The notes under the pieces were generated by a model. The model made no database searches. It had not been told where the DNA came from and saw only the letters and a program-made list of their open reading frames with translations. A program made the translations under genes and the position numbers. 46,635 nucleotides of DNA from Phlegmacium glaucopus (lineage: Eukaryota > Basidiomycota > Agaricomycetes > Agaricales > Cortinariaceae), in contig MU130497.1 in the NCBI GenBank assembly GCA_015039465.1, positions 300,533-347,167 of the forward strand, read 5' to 3'. Below, in pieces: positions 20,127-31,868 of this stretch (its first letter is position 1; each line of letters starts with the position of its first letter).

Positions 20127-21560
20127 TGTTACATTCTGTTATATGTTACTCCAGTCCAGCTCTGTCGGAGTTGTCTCCGGTAGTCTGTACTCCGTTCCAG
20201 TACTTTCCCTTGCATCCAGTGATAGGATCCATATAGCCTCTAGGTTCGTAAACAGGTTATTTTTGTGATTTAACAACTTCGCAGCATACGCAGATACCTC
20301 GTGGTTACCACTATCATTCGCATTGTCACTGCGGCTACCAGTAACTCTTGCACTATCCTTTGCACGTCTTACAATACCATCTACTCTTCACATATCCCTT
20401 CTACGACCCTCATGATTATCCAAAGCACCCTCATTCCTCTTCGCACTTCATACTTCAACATATCTACAGCTCTCACTAGCCGCAGTGGACTTAGCCATAT
20501 TCACTCCTTTGCAGCCACGCCTTCGCACAGCCACTATCTAATCTCGCGGTCTTTCACAGTTTATGTATGCATTCCTTACCTCTCTGTGCATCCCTTGCAT
20601 TGGTTTTATTATGGTCCATGTTGTTTTGCATTTACTTTCTTTTGTCTCTCCATATATATATTTTTATCATTCTTTCAAAACAGGAGGTCATTCAACTGAC
20701 CTCCTTACTCATCATCTTTATTTTTACTTTGTCTCCTATTCCTTCATTACCAAACTACTGGGTCAATGTGATTTCGCATTAGCTCAATTTTTACATTACT
20801 GTTTCGCATATCTGCACCTGGTTAGTTTACAACTCTTATACTAAGTATCCATAGCAAGTAGGAGGCAAGGTGAACAAGAGACGGCCAGAGTTTTGATCCC
20901 ATAAACTTTGAAGCATTGTTCTAAGTCAATAGTCTCACTCTTTAAACTACTTTGCATACTTTGCAATCATTTGTGAACTTTGCTATCTTTGCGGTTTAAG
21001 CTCCTTGTGTATTTCAATACCACAAACTACTCCTGCATTCTATCGAGAAATTCTACATTAACCCCACGAACTATGTATATACTTGCAGTCTGACCTCACT
21101 GCAGGTACATCACCGGATCTACTCTTCCTACATCCAACTCCGAGACTTCTCTGTATCATTCTGGCTCTTCCGATGTTACTCCAAACCCATTACCACATCT
21201 ATGACATAACAACTATTTCTTTGTCATCACTTTCCCACTATCAGTCAGCACACCCACTATGGATTATTCACCCAAGAATGCAGGACCTTCTGGGAGCAGA
21301 ACGCAGCATTTTATATTTATCTTTTATATTTTGGTTACTATTTGTTTTATTATTTAAGTACTCGAAGCTTGTATGTATTCCTCAGTTTGAATATCAACCT
21401 AGTTTCCCTCTCTTATTCTTCCTCTAAGTCCCTGCAACTTCCGGTTCCACTCTGTTCCATTCCTACTCTGAAATTAGGACATGAAGGTTTAGGGTAGCAC
21501 AGCATATATGCTGAGGCTGAAGTCCTTATCTGTTCTGGGGTTCTGTTCCAATAAACTCCA
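20127..21560 (+). mobile_element. Gypsy LTR with a 0.9 kb insertion
   Basis: It starts TGTTACATTCTG at 20127 and follows the gypsy LTR of 1577-999, for example TATGGATTATTCACCCAAGAATG and GAGCAGAACGCAGCA near 21260-21306. Similarity breaks at about 20217 and resumes at about 21118 (TCTACTCTTCC). The inserted stretch is absent from the LTR copies at 999 and 5645. The right end is approximate. No internal domain lies beside it, so it is a solo or broken LTR. Confidence 0.7.
20214..21118. mobile_element. Unidentified 0.9 kb insert in the gypsy LTR
   Basis: The inserted stretch is bounded by ATCCAGTGAT and ATCACCGGAT, a 10 bp inverted repeat with one mismatch. It is pyrimidine-rich on the plus strand, with open but low-complexity frames (20301-20844), and has no recognisable protein. 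A target duplication is not clear. It could be a small DNA transposon or an LTR variant segment. Confidence 0.4.
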
Positions 21561-21704
21561 TCCAATACTCTGGAATAGAGTCCTTGAACTTCACACATGA
21601 AAAAGACACAGAAAGGCTGGAAAAACATGAAAATACATGTAAAAGGCTCAGAAAATGCAGATACATGGACTTCAAGAGATCAGGCGCTCGCAGGGCCCAT
21701 AACC
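21561..21704. other. Short spacer, nothing recognised
   Basis: AC-rich sequence between the gypsy LTR and the short LTR-like element; no frame or repeat seen. Confidence 0.4.
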
Positions 21705-21848
21705 TGTTGGAATAAAAACCAAGACAAGGCAGCATGATGGCAAACGAGCGACAAGCTACAAATTTGAAGTGAAGTTTTATTTTGTTTACAGTGGAGTATT
21801 AAACAAAATTATGTAATCTACAGTAGTGGTGGGAGTCATATTTCAACA
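21705..21848 (+). mobile_element. Short LTR-like element, 144 bp, second copy
   Basis: TGTTGGAATAAAAACC to ATATTTCAACA, close to the 17134 copy. C-to-T and G-to-A differences dominate between the two (CGCGACGG versus CATGATGG, ACGAATTCG versus ACAAATTTG), concentrated at CpG sites. Confidence 0.5.
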
Positions 21849-22164
21849 AGGTGTCACAATGGTCACATCCCAGTCAGAACCCCTGTCAAGCAGTGAGTAG
21901 TTAATCATCACCACGAAGCAACAATAAGATCATTGAGATGGAGTTTGACATCACCTAGCTGTAGATCAAGAAGGATGATTGGAATCAAATATGTACTGAC
22001 AAATTTGTCCTTGGTATGATGAGAATACCCAAGAATATTGTCAATAGATGACAAGAGGTGCACATAACTGATCGAGCTGGCAAAGGGAACATCCTTAGCT
22101 AGGTGAGGGTAAAATCCAAGGACAACATCTGGACGTTCAACCACATCACTTCTTTTCTTGTTAT
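21849..22164. other. Spacer with an unassigned minus-strand frame
   Basis: A minus-strand frame (22174-21908) reads without a stop for 88 codons, including GFYPHLAKDVPFASSISYVHL and YLIPIILLDLQLGDVKLHL. Composition is protein-like but it overlaps an LTR fragment at its start and no family is recognised. Confidence 0.25.
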
Positions 22165-22303
22165 TATTACACACCCATGCCTTCTATGTATAATGTTGTA
22201 CTAGCCATATATAGTTGTATTAGTTCACACACATGTAGTATATAGGTGCAAGTTGCTTATCTTGGAATTCAACTTGATTCCTAGGTTCCAATGTCATCTA
22301 ACA
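22165..22303 (-). mobile_element. Fragment of LTR family TGTTAGAGG
   Basis: Read on the minus strand from 22303 it begins TGTTAGATG, then GGAATCAAGTTGAATTCC, CACCTATATACTACATGTG and ATATGGCTAGTACA, following the LTR at 6053 with many changes. It breaks off near 22165. Confidence 0.6.
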
Positions 22304-22389
22304 GTGTGTTTAATGTTGCAATTTGGGATGTTGGTTTATAGAATATGACAGAGGGAGATTAGTTGGAAAGCTAGTCAATGGCTCTGTGT

Positions 22390-23148
22390 TAGGCATGCTG
22401 AAATTCAGTTCTGAACCAGTCCAGAGAACCAGAACCAACCAAACTGAACCAAGTTTCTGGTTTGGTTCTGGTTCTGGTTTGGCCTCAGCCATCTGGTTCT
22501 GGTTCTGGTTCTTGATTGGCCAGAAATCTGAGAACCGGTTCTGAAACTGGTTTGAACCATTCTGAACCACTATATCCCAAGGCAAACATTTAAGTAATAT
22601 ATTTACTTATTTGAATTATTTTACAGGTTAAATGGCACAATGTACCTGTATCTGTAATGAAAATATGTATTCAAGTCACCAACACAATATATTTCCAATC
22701 AGAAGTACATCATTTTTTGGTCTGGCATGGTACATAATCAATAATATGTCTCATTTACTTTATAACATCAGGTTTTACTAATATCAATATACTCCTATTG
22801 CAAGAATCCAATTCAAAGTTGTCACTAGTTGGCAAAATGATTTAGTAGTATTTTTTCTTTTCATGTTTACTTCTAGTGATGTCATAGTTATAACACCAAT
22901 ACTACAAACTTCTGGCCTCAAATTTCAAGATATATTTATTTCTAAGAAATAAAATGTAATTTTAGAAAATAAGATTTAAAATGAGAATTTCTTGTCTAAT
23001 TGGTGATGTCCTAACAAAAGTCTATTTTTAACTGGTTCTTATGGTTTGAACTGGTTCTGGTTCTGGTTCTGGTTTTCCTAAGTGGTTCTGGTTCTGGTTC
23101 TGAGAAAATGGGTCCCAAACTGAACTGAACTGAACTTCAGCATCCCTA
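22390..23148. mobile_element. hAT-like MITE, GGTTCTGGTTC family, copy 2
   Basis: 759 bp with ends TAGGCATGCTGAAATTCAG and inverse CTGAACTTCAGCATCCCTA. The flanks CTCTGTGT (22382-22389) and ATCTGTGT (23149-23156) match at 7 of 8 positions. Both subterminal GGTTCTGG arrays are kept. The interior follows the 17463 copy but lacks about 490 bp. No coding capacity. Confidence 0.8.
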
Positions 23149-23156
23149 ATCTGTGT

Positions 23157-23538
23157 AGGTGAATACCTAGTATATTGGTATAAACTGATGAGGATTCACC
23201 TCAATTGATTTAGTATTTATATACATACACAACATGGCTATGTATCTATGAGGGATATTTGCTATTCAATAGGTATTCAGTACTAATGATGGATGTGATA
23301 TGACATGATTAGAACAAAATATTTCAACATTAATGAATGAAGGAAGCAATTGACATTTGACTGTCATCATTATGTTATTATAGAAAATCAGCCATTGCTG
23401 CAACTGTGATTGTCAATACTCTCTGGTATCTAGAGTGAGGTAAAAAGATGTTTTATTTTAAGCCTCCTAGCTAGTTGTTACTGGTAATTTACAGTATCTC
23501 CACAAAAATAATTTTGGTAATGTTGCAGAAACAAGAGG
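23157..23538. other. AT-rich spacer, nothing recognised
   Basis: No gene or repeat is supported between the MITE and the start of the segmental duplication. Confidence 0.4.
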
Positions 23539-23964
23539 AAAAGAAACAGAGAAGAATTGATATTTATAAATATGTTATTTTTATACCTTCAACGTTCTTT
23601 GAAGTGTTGTGACCAAACCAAATGTTGGCATCATAACACTTTGAAAAGTCCAGAGTCAGAACTTAGAAGTAACCACTGTAACCATGATATGACACTACAG
23701 TGACAATTTATTTCAGTTTGCAGCACATAACCAATTGGCAATTAAAGGTATGTCCAACTATAATCAAGTAGGTCATGGCCTGAATGTTTATTCCACCTTG
23801 AGATATTTATTTTTAGTTTTGACTTGAATGCTAGCATTGAAAAGGAGACTATGTTCTGCTTCTATTAGAAGTGTGCCTTCTTTTCATTTCTTGTGCTCAA
23901 AATTCAAATTGAAGATAAATGAGATAGAGTACAAATAGTTGTATACTTTGATGATTGGGCTACT

Positions 23965-26900
23965 TCAGTCTCTTCCTATTCTCTTCTTTATATTCATGAC
24001 TTCAAGCTTCAGCTGCTCTGCCTCATTCTGCCTTCCCTGAAGATGGTATGTGCTTGCTAGATTTGCCATGCTGTTGAGAGTGTCTGGATGTTCTACACCA
24101 AGCAGCTTCTTTCTCATGTCCATAACTTGAACCTCCAGTTGCTCTGCCTTATTCCACCTTCCCTGATCCCTGTATGTGATTGCTAGATTTCCCATACTGG
24201 TGAGGGTGTCTGGATGTTCTGTACCAAGCAGCTTTTTTCTCATGTCCATAACTTGAATCTCCAGCTGCTCTGCCTCATTCCACCTTCCTTGATTCCAATA
24301 TGTGTGTGCTATATTTGCCATACTGGTGAGGGTGTCTGGATGCTCTACACCAAGCAGTGTCTCCCTCATGTCCATAACTTGAACCTGCAGTTGCTCTGCC
24401 TCATTCCACCTTCCCTGATGTCTGTATGTGATTGCTAGATTTTCCATGCTCATGAGGGTGTATGGATGTTCTACACCAAGCAGCTTCTTCCTCATGTCCA
24501 TCACTTGAACCTCCAGTTTCTCTGCCTCATTCCACCTTCCCTGATGCCTGTATGTAATTGCTAGATTTCCCATACTGCTGAGGGTGTCTGGATGTACTGG
24601 TGAGGGTGTCTGGATGTTCTGCACCAAGCAGTTTCTTGCTCATGTCCATAATTTGAACCTGTAGTTGCTCTGCCTCATTCCACCTTCCCTGATGCCTGTA
24701 TGTGATTGCTAGATTTTCCATACTCATACGGGTGTGTGGATGCTCTACACCAAGCAGCATCTTCCTCATGTCCATAACTTGAACCTCCAGTTGCTCTGCC
24801 TCATTCCACCTTCCCTGATGCCTGTATGTAATTGCTAGATTTCCCATACTGGTGAGGGTGTCTGGATGTTTTTCACCAAGCAGCTTCTTTCTCATGTCCA
24901 TAACTTGGATTTCCAGCTGCTCAGCATCGTCCCAGTCTCCATTCTCCCACATTACAAATGAAAAATTAGTCCATTTGTCATCATAGTACTGCTTGATAAG
25001 TCCTATCTCCCTTCCATGTAATTCATTTGCCTTAACATGTGGGAAAATCAACCGTCGCAGTACATAATCCTGACTTTCAAATCTCCATGGAATTGCACAG
25101 GACAAGATTATGCTTCCCATCTCACACATTCTTTGCTGCTCATATTTTGACATCCTCTCCCGACTCCAGTAGTGCACTAGAGGATGAACAGATAACATTT
25201 TAGATGATTGTCCTCTTTTCATCAAGGAGAAAGAGAGAAGAACACTAACTCCTTGTCCAAAGATGAAGTCATCCCAGTGACCATCATTGTCCAAGCTAAG
25301 CAGAGTATGATCCAGTAATGTGACTGCCTGAGGCAACCTTTCAGCTATGTCACTATCAACAATATGTTTCACAGCCTCCTCAGCAGCAGATTGAAATATC
25401 TCTTTAGAAATATTGCTATGATGATAGAAAGCACATATTTTAAGAATCAGTATTGCAGCCTGTGCTGCTTGTGCATCTCTAGCAGTGGAATGTCCACCAG
25501 TCCTCTTTTCTATTTCTTTGAAAGAAAGATCCCAAGTTCCATACACTGTTTTGTCATACTTTGATGCTCCTGTAAATATAGCATCTGACATAAGAGCATG
25601 ACGATGTGCTGAGAATTGCTTCAGATATTTATCAATATCACATTTCCCAACTTCAATGTAAGCACCAGCATGATCAATAGCAAGAGGAATGCAGCCAAGT
25701 TCAGTCACAATCTTTTTGGCAGCTTGTAGATGCTCAGGCAATGCATCCAAACAGCTAGCCCTGAGAAGTAGAGCTATAGCATCTGGCTCCTCCATCTCAT
25801 GGATCTCAATTTTGTTCTCAGATGATACAATCCTTCCCATGAATTGGTTTCTGCTAGTAATCAGAATATTACCTCTGTTACCTGGAGGAATGAACTTGGC
25901 CACTACCTCTGGAGGAGGATTATCAGCATTATCAAACACAATCAACCATTCTTCTTGGAGAAAAGATATCCACTGGAGGACAGACTCAACTGAGCCATCT
26001 ACACCAGAATATTGTGCAGCAGGAAGACTAGATATGCCCTTGAGAGACATTTCCATGCTCTCCTGAGAGGAGGCATCAACCCAGAATACATGTGAAAAAC
26101 TATCAAGAAATGAATCCAGTGTTGTGAATGGCAAAGTAAGGACCCTTACTTTTCAGATGTTTCTTCTATGAACTTTAGACAAATCTGCGTCTTTCCAATC
26201 CCTCCCAATCCCCAGAGGAGACACGAGTGCCTAGACATCAGTCCACTAGTAGCACGACGACCAAAAATCTTCCCAAGTTTATCGAGTACATCTTTCCGTC
26301 CGGTAAAGATTGGACTGGAGTTGGGTTTTTGAGTTACAGGGATCTTCGTCTGCCCTTCACCCGTATTAGCAGGGAGAATATTGACATTGTTCTATATGTA
26401 CAATTATTGCTAAATCATACAGACGACTTACGAGAAAGACTTACGAAAGTGCCGCCAGTGATGAGCGTATTCTGGGCATTCGCAAAGAAACCCAAGGTAG
26501 ATTGTTGAGCCTGCTTATCATTAGCGAAAGACGAGAACGCATGGGGTAAGCAACTCACGGAGTGATTTCGTTGCGATTCCGTGGATCCCAATTTCGAAGC
26601 AGAGACTTGGAGTTCATGGGTAGTCTGATCGACGATGAGGATTGAGTAATTATGGTAGGCTAAGTTGAACACTCACATTAACACCAATATCTGGAACTCT
26701 TACAGGATTGGTCGCCAGAGCGGAAACCGAAGTAGAGGCTCGGAGGTCATGGGCAGTCTGATGGATGACGATGGTTAAATACTTAAGGATGCGATGGGTC
26801 AAGTTGAATGCTCACGGTAGCGCCAGAGACTTGAATAACCTGTGCGCTTGTAGTCGCAGCACTAGCGGGAATGGATGGCATGGGATCAGTTGTTTTGATT

Positions 26901-27010
26901 GTCGATGTTGAAGTTGGTGGTTCAGGGCTTGAGTCCAGAGCATCGTTGATAGTCAGAGATGAATATTTTTGTTTCTTGAACTTAAAAATTTTCTTAAAAG
27001 TGCGCTTCAT
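23965..27010 (-). pseudogene. NB-ARC-TPR NLR-like gene, copy 2, frameshifted
   Basis: Exons 27010-26816, 26757-26677, 26624-26445, 26391-26150 and 26099-23965 match copy 1 with the same phases (introns 58, 52, 53 and 50 bp). Walker A GLGGIGKT, Walker B WLIVFDNADN and the HPLVHYW motif are intact. In the TPR array an extra 22 bp near 24590-24612 shifts the frame; translation then ends at 24527 in an unrelated tail. The TPR frame beyond it continues cleanly to the same C-terminus (KKRIGRD, stop 23965). As it stands it could still give an NB-ARC protein with about two complete TPR units, so function is not excluded. Confidence 0.8.
23985..24920 (-). repeat. TPR-coding tandem array of NLR copy 2
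   Basis: About seven 126 bp units. Helix-A signatures in order: GNLAITYRHQ, ENLAITYRHQ, GNLAITYRHQ, ENLAITYRHQ, ANIAHTYWNQ, GNLAITYRDQ and the terminal ANLASTYHLQ. The first two-unit block is repeated, and the frameshifting 22 bp lies exactly at the block junction. Confidence 0.8.
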
Positions 27011-28292
27011 ATCGTTGAACAGTGAGTTGTGGCGGGCGATGAAAGCGATGAGCGATCAAGGTGAGAGTCGACAACAAAGATGCACTCGATTACATAAGCA
27101 GTGATCCTGTGAGTACATACAACCTGCACACTTGGTTGTTCGTCAATCTGCCTTGGCCATTGCACGACCTCTGAGTTTTTCACCTTACTACCTCCGAGTG
27201 TAAGGCCTCCCTCTTATGGTCCCTCACCTCTCTCAGTGGTACGTAAATTAATAACTTTTTTGATCTTTGACTGAGTACTCTATTAAATTCGCAGCTCGCA
27301 TGCGATGATCAAGGACTCCCAAAAATTACGCGCAGAAGTCCGCGTTTTAGAAGCCTGACCAGTAGACCACGCCGAATCTCATGCAAGAATATCGTTCTGA
27401 ATCGCACTCTTTCTTTCCTCAAGCTCCAGGCCAATCTCAGAAAACTCCAAGACGAGCTCACCTGCTGCAAATCGCAAACAACAACCAAATGCAACCGTCA
27501 CAACTCATTGACGCATAAATTAACAACAGCTAGAAATGGCCGTGCTATATATAGAAGTTGAGGGCGGAGGTGGTTGAGGCAGAGTTGCAGAAGCAGAGTT
27601 GCAGAGGAATCGTTTGTTGCGAGAAATCACATGAAACGACTCGAGGAGTCTCAGGGTATGGCATTTCTCATACCGATCGTTATGCCACCGTATAACACCT
27701 TTTTGCCAGCCAGCTTGCCAAAAACCATAAGAATAAACGGCAAGTAACCATGATTCCTTCATGTAGAGACAATGAAGGTATTTTGATACAGTAAAAGACG
27801 AGCATTGAGAAAGAAGGAAAAAAAACGATGGATATTAGTTGTACAACCCCCCCTGAACGTTGAATAATATAAAACAAGACCCTAGTTCTGTGTCTCGTTC
27901 GCAGGTAGCGTGACAATGATGCTCAAGATGCTGAAATTTCAATATTCGACTGATTAAAGCAAGTATTGTGAAAACACAATGCTCTGAAGAACCAACCGGG
28001 GGAAAGTGACGCACTCTATCATGTTTAGAAAACAAGCAGTTCAAAGGATAGTGGGAGGAAGGACGTTCTCGATGTACATCATTGACAATGTACCTCCGCT
28101 TAGAAGCAAGATAACATTAAGCTTTAGGTAATTCAGAGGTTAGAGCATAAAGAACGGCCGGACAGCAATAATAACAGACTGGATGGCTAGCGTATTTTTC
28201 AGGGGAGTCCAGGACTGCATGGTGAATGCAGTAGCATAAGACTTATGTTAAAATCTTACCCCAACCATGGAATTGGAAAACCGTCCCATGGT

Positions 28293-28606
28293 CAGGACAA
28301 GATCATTCATCTGAGTAATTCTAATGTCCGCGATTTTACACAGCCTTACCCAAGCAGTCACATGCTCTCTAATTTTGGGTCTTGGCCCATACTTCCGTCA
28401 CATCTGTGAATGTGGTTGTTAACTTTGTAGCCACTCTGTAGTGTATACCGGATGAGCATCCTCGGTCTGAGAAAATCATCGACATAAAACGGGACAGCCC
28501 TCCAGCCGGCTACCACCATCGGACTTTTGAAACCGTCAACGACGCGACGAGCTGGCTTTCGACCGTGTCCGAAAAGATAATTATTTTACACATACACCTT
28601 TCAGCA
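28293..28606. promoter_or_regulatory. 5' region of the coiled-coil gene
   Basis: About 0.3 kb between the duplication edge and the ATG at 28607, with no coding frame. A promoter is expected from position; no clear TATA box is seen. Confidence 0.3.
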
Positions 28607-30800
28607 ATGGCTGAGAACGCGCCGCCACCGTTCTTAAAAACCCAGGAATCATCGAAATTGAAACGCAATTCCCTGAACATATCCCCGGGTCCGCGCCCTC
28701 TCCACCTTGCTTCAGGTTCTGTTCTTTCTTCACCATCACACTCGCCTCCTCGCTCGTCTGCTTTACATAATTCCAATGCCAATTCACCTGTCTTAGGAAA
28801 ATCTCATTACTCTACTGGATCGTTGTCTCCTATCGGTGCCAGCAGTGTCAAAAATGGCCGTCGACAATCTTCGATATCGTATTTACCGTCTAATAGGGAT
28901 AAAGATAGTCTGCTGTCGCCATTGTCGCCGACTAGGGCTTCTAGGGGAAAGGCTTTGACGAGCAGTAATTCTGCTGCACCGGGATCTCCTGGCGTTGAGA
29001 TGGAGGAGGGTTCGAGGGTGACTATTGGTCCGACTAAGGAAGTCACGCTGGATGCGTTGAAGGATTTGAAAAGAAGACCTCCTGCTACCTTGGCTGAAAA
29101 GTATGTTGCCCGATTCTACTCCAGATGACTTACGAATCTTCTTTTTCTTGGCGACCAATAGACATGCAGAACTATTGCATTTCATAGCCCAAAAAGAATC
29201 TAAGTGCCTTGAACTACGTTCTCAACTCGCGACACACGAAGCTGAACTTTTACAACGTGCGTATCCAATTTTATATTTTGGCAAACTATTACTATTGCAA
29301 TCCCTTAGTAAAACGCAAATGGGAACGTATAGTCAACCGCGGATTCGAGAAAAGCTCGTTTAGTAGTTTTCCTTCACCGTCTCCTCCATCTTCCATTGCC
29401 CCTGCTTCGTATTTATATCCGTCCCTCACAACGAGCGCTGCGAGCAGCAGCAGTGGTGTGGTTCTCGAAGGCATCAAAGAAGGTGTGCAAGGAATGGGCA
29501 GGCTCATTACAGCCGGCCTAGGGTCCATTGCACATGTCGGTATCACAGAAGGCAATACTTACGTCTCTTCTCCCACTGGTACACTGTCATCGACGCTTAG
29601 TGCAAGAAAGTCCTCGAAATTCCCCGTTCCGTTGCGTTTGGGTTCTGGAAACAGTTACGGACATGAATCTCAGTCCTCGTCATCCACCACTGCTTCAGTT
29701 ACCACGGTCGCTTCTTCTTCGACTTCTGCTACCTCTTTCATGTTGGAAGAAGGCACAACCCAGGTTCTCTCACCTCCCTTTACTCCCACAATTAACGAAG
29801 TCTCAAACGAATATGATGAATTTGGAGATTTCGAAGAGGCACCGACTCGGAGTCTAAACGAACTTGCAGAACAGGAAGAAAACCCGGAACAAATGTTAAT
29901 AGTAGATGATACTGGAGCAACACCTACGATGAGTCCGAACCCTCATTTTCAACGGAGTCGGACGAAAGTAGAGCAGAAAGACCCCACTTGCGATATATCG
30001 GAGTCGGACTTTAATTGGGATGATGGATGGACTACGTCTGGAGCGCTGACAACAGCCATTGACAGTGTAAATGGCCTTCCGGCTTCCGGCTCCCGAGCCC
30101 AGACGTCATCTCCATCGCCTACAACTCAGACCGTTCAACCAGTTCATACGAAACCTCCCAAGATTAGCAGGCCAAGTCTTCCTGGAGTCTCTTCCATCCC
30201 TGGTTTAGCATCATCGTCCATGTCAACGAACGGTACTACAACACCGCAATCAATGAGTACATGGGTGGGTAGCGTGGGTAAGAAGTGGGGTGAGATACGG
30301 GAGAGTCAAACGTTAGTTTTTTTCGTTTGTCACATGTAATTAAACCCAAACCAAACTGATACTTGTCAAGATTCACTAAAAGTCAGAAACGGGCCTCAAT
30401 CCTCTTATCCGATGTTTCACAGAGTATAGTATCCGCTCTCATCTCGCCTTCTCCTTTGTCCGCAACTTTGCGGTCTGTTACCACGTCAAAATCTCCAGTG
30501 GAGAACCCTTTTGCGACAAATGCATTTCATCCATCTTCCCATTCAATAAATGCAGAATCGATGGTAACGCCAAACAAGAACGATGTGCCGATCTCGACTT
30601 CTCTCCTGGATGATTTGGACTTTGGAGAGGTAGATGAAGCACTCACGTTGGGAATCGGATCGCCTGTGTTAGTACCTGACCAAGCATCGAAGGAGGCTCT
30701 CAATCCAAATACGAAATTAGAAGTTAAAGATGGTCCGGATATGGTTAATGTGCCAGGGGTATCACCGAGTAATTCTTTTAATGATGATTGGAACTGGTGA
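28607..30800 (+). CDS. Conserved fungal coiled-coil protein (DUF4048-like), acidic W/F motifs
   Basis: Exons 28607-29100, 29162-29256, 29309-30311 and 30371-30800 (introns 61, 52 and 59 bp) join in phase to 673 residues. The N-terminal third is Ser/Pro-rich and basic (KRNSLNISPGPRPL, RRQSSISYLPS). A helical block around residues 155-215 (RPPATLAEKHAELLHFIAQKE through LKRKWERIVNRGF) is likely a coiled coil. A GIKEGVQGMGRLITAGLGS helix and long Ser/Thr-rich linkers follow. Acidic aromatic motifs appear at EFGDFEE (about 364), SDFNWDDGW (about 430) and the C-terminal DDWNW. FGDF-type and WxW-type motifs bind adaptor ear or coatomer domains in known trafficking proteins, so a role in vesicle traffic is possible but inferred. 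The family label is from memory of the pattern and uncertain. Confidence 0.65.
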
Positions 30801-31868
30801 AGAACCTATATCTTGGGTCTTTACTGCGACCTCTTCGGTATGTTGACGAACGCTAGTGGCGTATTTCTTTGTCCTCATCTATCCACGTTACGCCAGGCAC
30901 TACTCGCATTACTTTATGAGGTTGTTTTATTGAGCATGTTTCATTTGAAAGTCAAATATGTCCGTATCATGTTTCATGTTCAACCAAGAGACGGGTAGAT
31001 CCACCTCGAGTTTGGGTGGTTGGTGGCTGTGTAGCCTTGCGCTGAGCACAATGACTGAAGCAGATGCAAAGCAGATGTAGGACCAAGTTGTTATTATACC
31101 TCGAAGTCGTGTCCTTCAACGCTTGCCAGGCATAATTCAGTGGGTCCCGCAACAGTAAGTCGCCCAGAGGTCACTGTCGAATAATGAGGTCCCCGCCATT
31201 ACCCAACTATCCCCAAAACCACATGAAGGCTTTGCGGACAAGGTCAAGTGGGCCGTTGGAAATTACTCTGGGGATATCACTAATAGATATCGGCTTGTCA
31301 AATCGTAAACATATGAATCTGAGGCGAAAAGCTAGTTAGAGTGCTTTGAATAAGATTTGACAATCGGCAAAACAAAACGTTTTTGATCCAACCCCGAGTG
31401 AAAAATTAGATAGCGCAAAATCGAGGCGACTAGAAGATTACCGTTAAAATTTTGCATCAAACCTCATGCACATGATTAGCTTTTTTTCCATGGGATTCTT
31501 TGCCTCTATATAAGTTATCTGTATTATGCGACGCCGCGCGTGCCTGCTGCGCTTGCACGCATGGAAAAGAATTTAAAAATGGTATACGATTTTACCCCCA
31601 TTTTATTCCCGATCTATCCGTATACATACTTAGATTGGACTTAGATCCGATTTCCACTTGGAAATTGTTGCAAAGCTTAAATATTAATTATTTAAATCTC
31701 GGCTCGGCTATTTTTGAAGTGCGGCATCATAAAAAAGATTGTCTTCGATGAGACGAAGCGAATATAATAAAACCTTTGCGTATTAGTGTATTAATTACAA
31801 CAAAGAAGTGAGCATATACTACTATGTATGTAGGGCTGAGATAAGTCTGATTCCAAAACGATGATTAA
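30801..31868. other. Intergenic region, no gene seen
   Basis: Lies between the convergent coiled-coil gene and the ADP-ribosylglycohydrolase. Short open frames exist on both strands but lack splice or motif support. A TCTATATAAG motif occurs near 31505. Confidence 0.4.

Larger units (their letters stand above)
23539..28292. repeat. Segmental duplication, copy B
   Basis: Direct repeat of 7697-12793. It starts at the shared AAAGAAACAGAGAAGAATTG and ends at CCATGGAATTGGAAAACCGTCC. It contains NLR copy 2, the same upstream elements and a more damaged membrane-protein remnant (about 27830-28210). Confidence 0.8.

Noticed and set aside
20301..20844. Overlapping plus-strand frames rich in Ser, Leu and Tyr
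   Set aside because: Low-complexity pyrimidine-rich DNA inside an insert; three frames are open at once and none has protein-like features.
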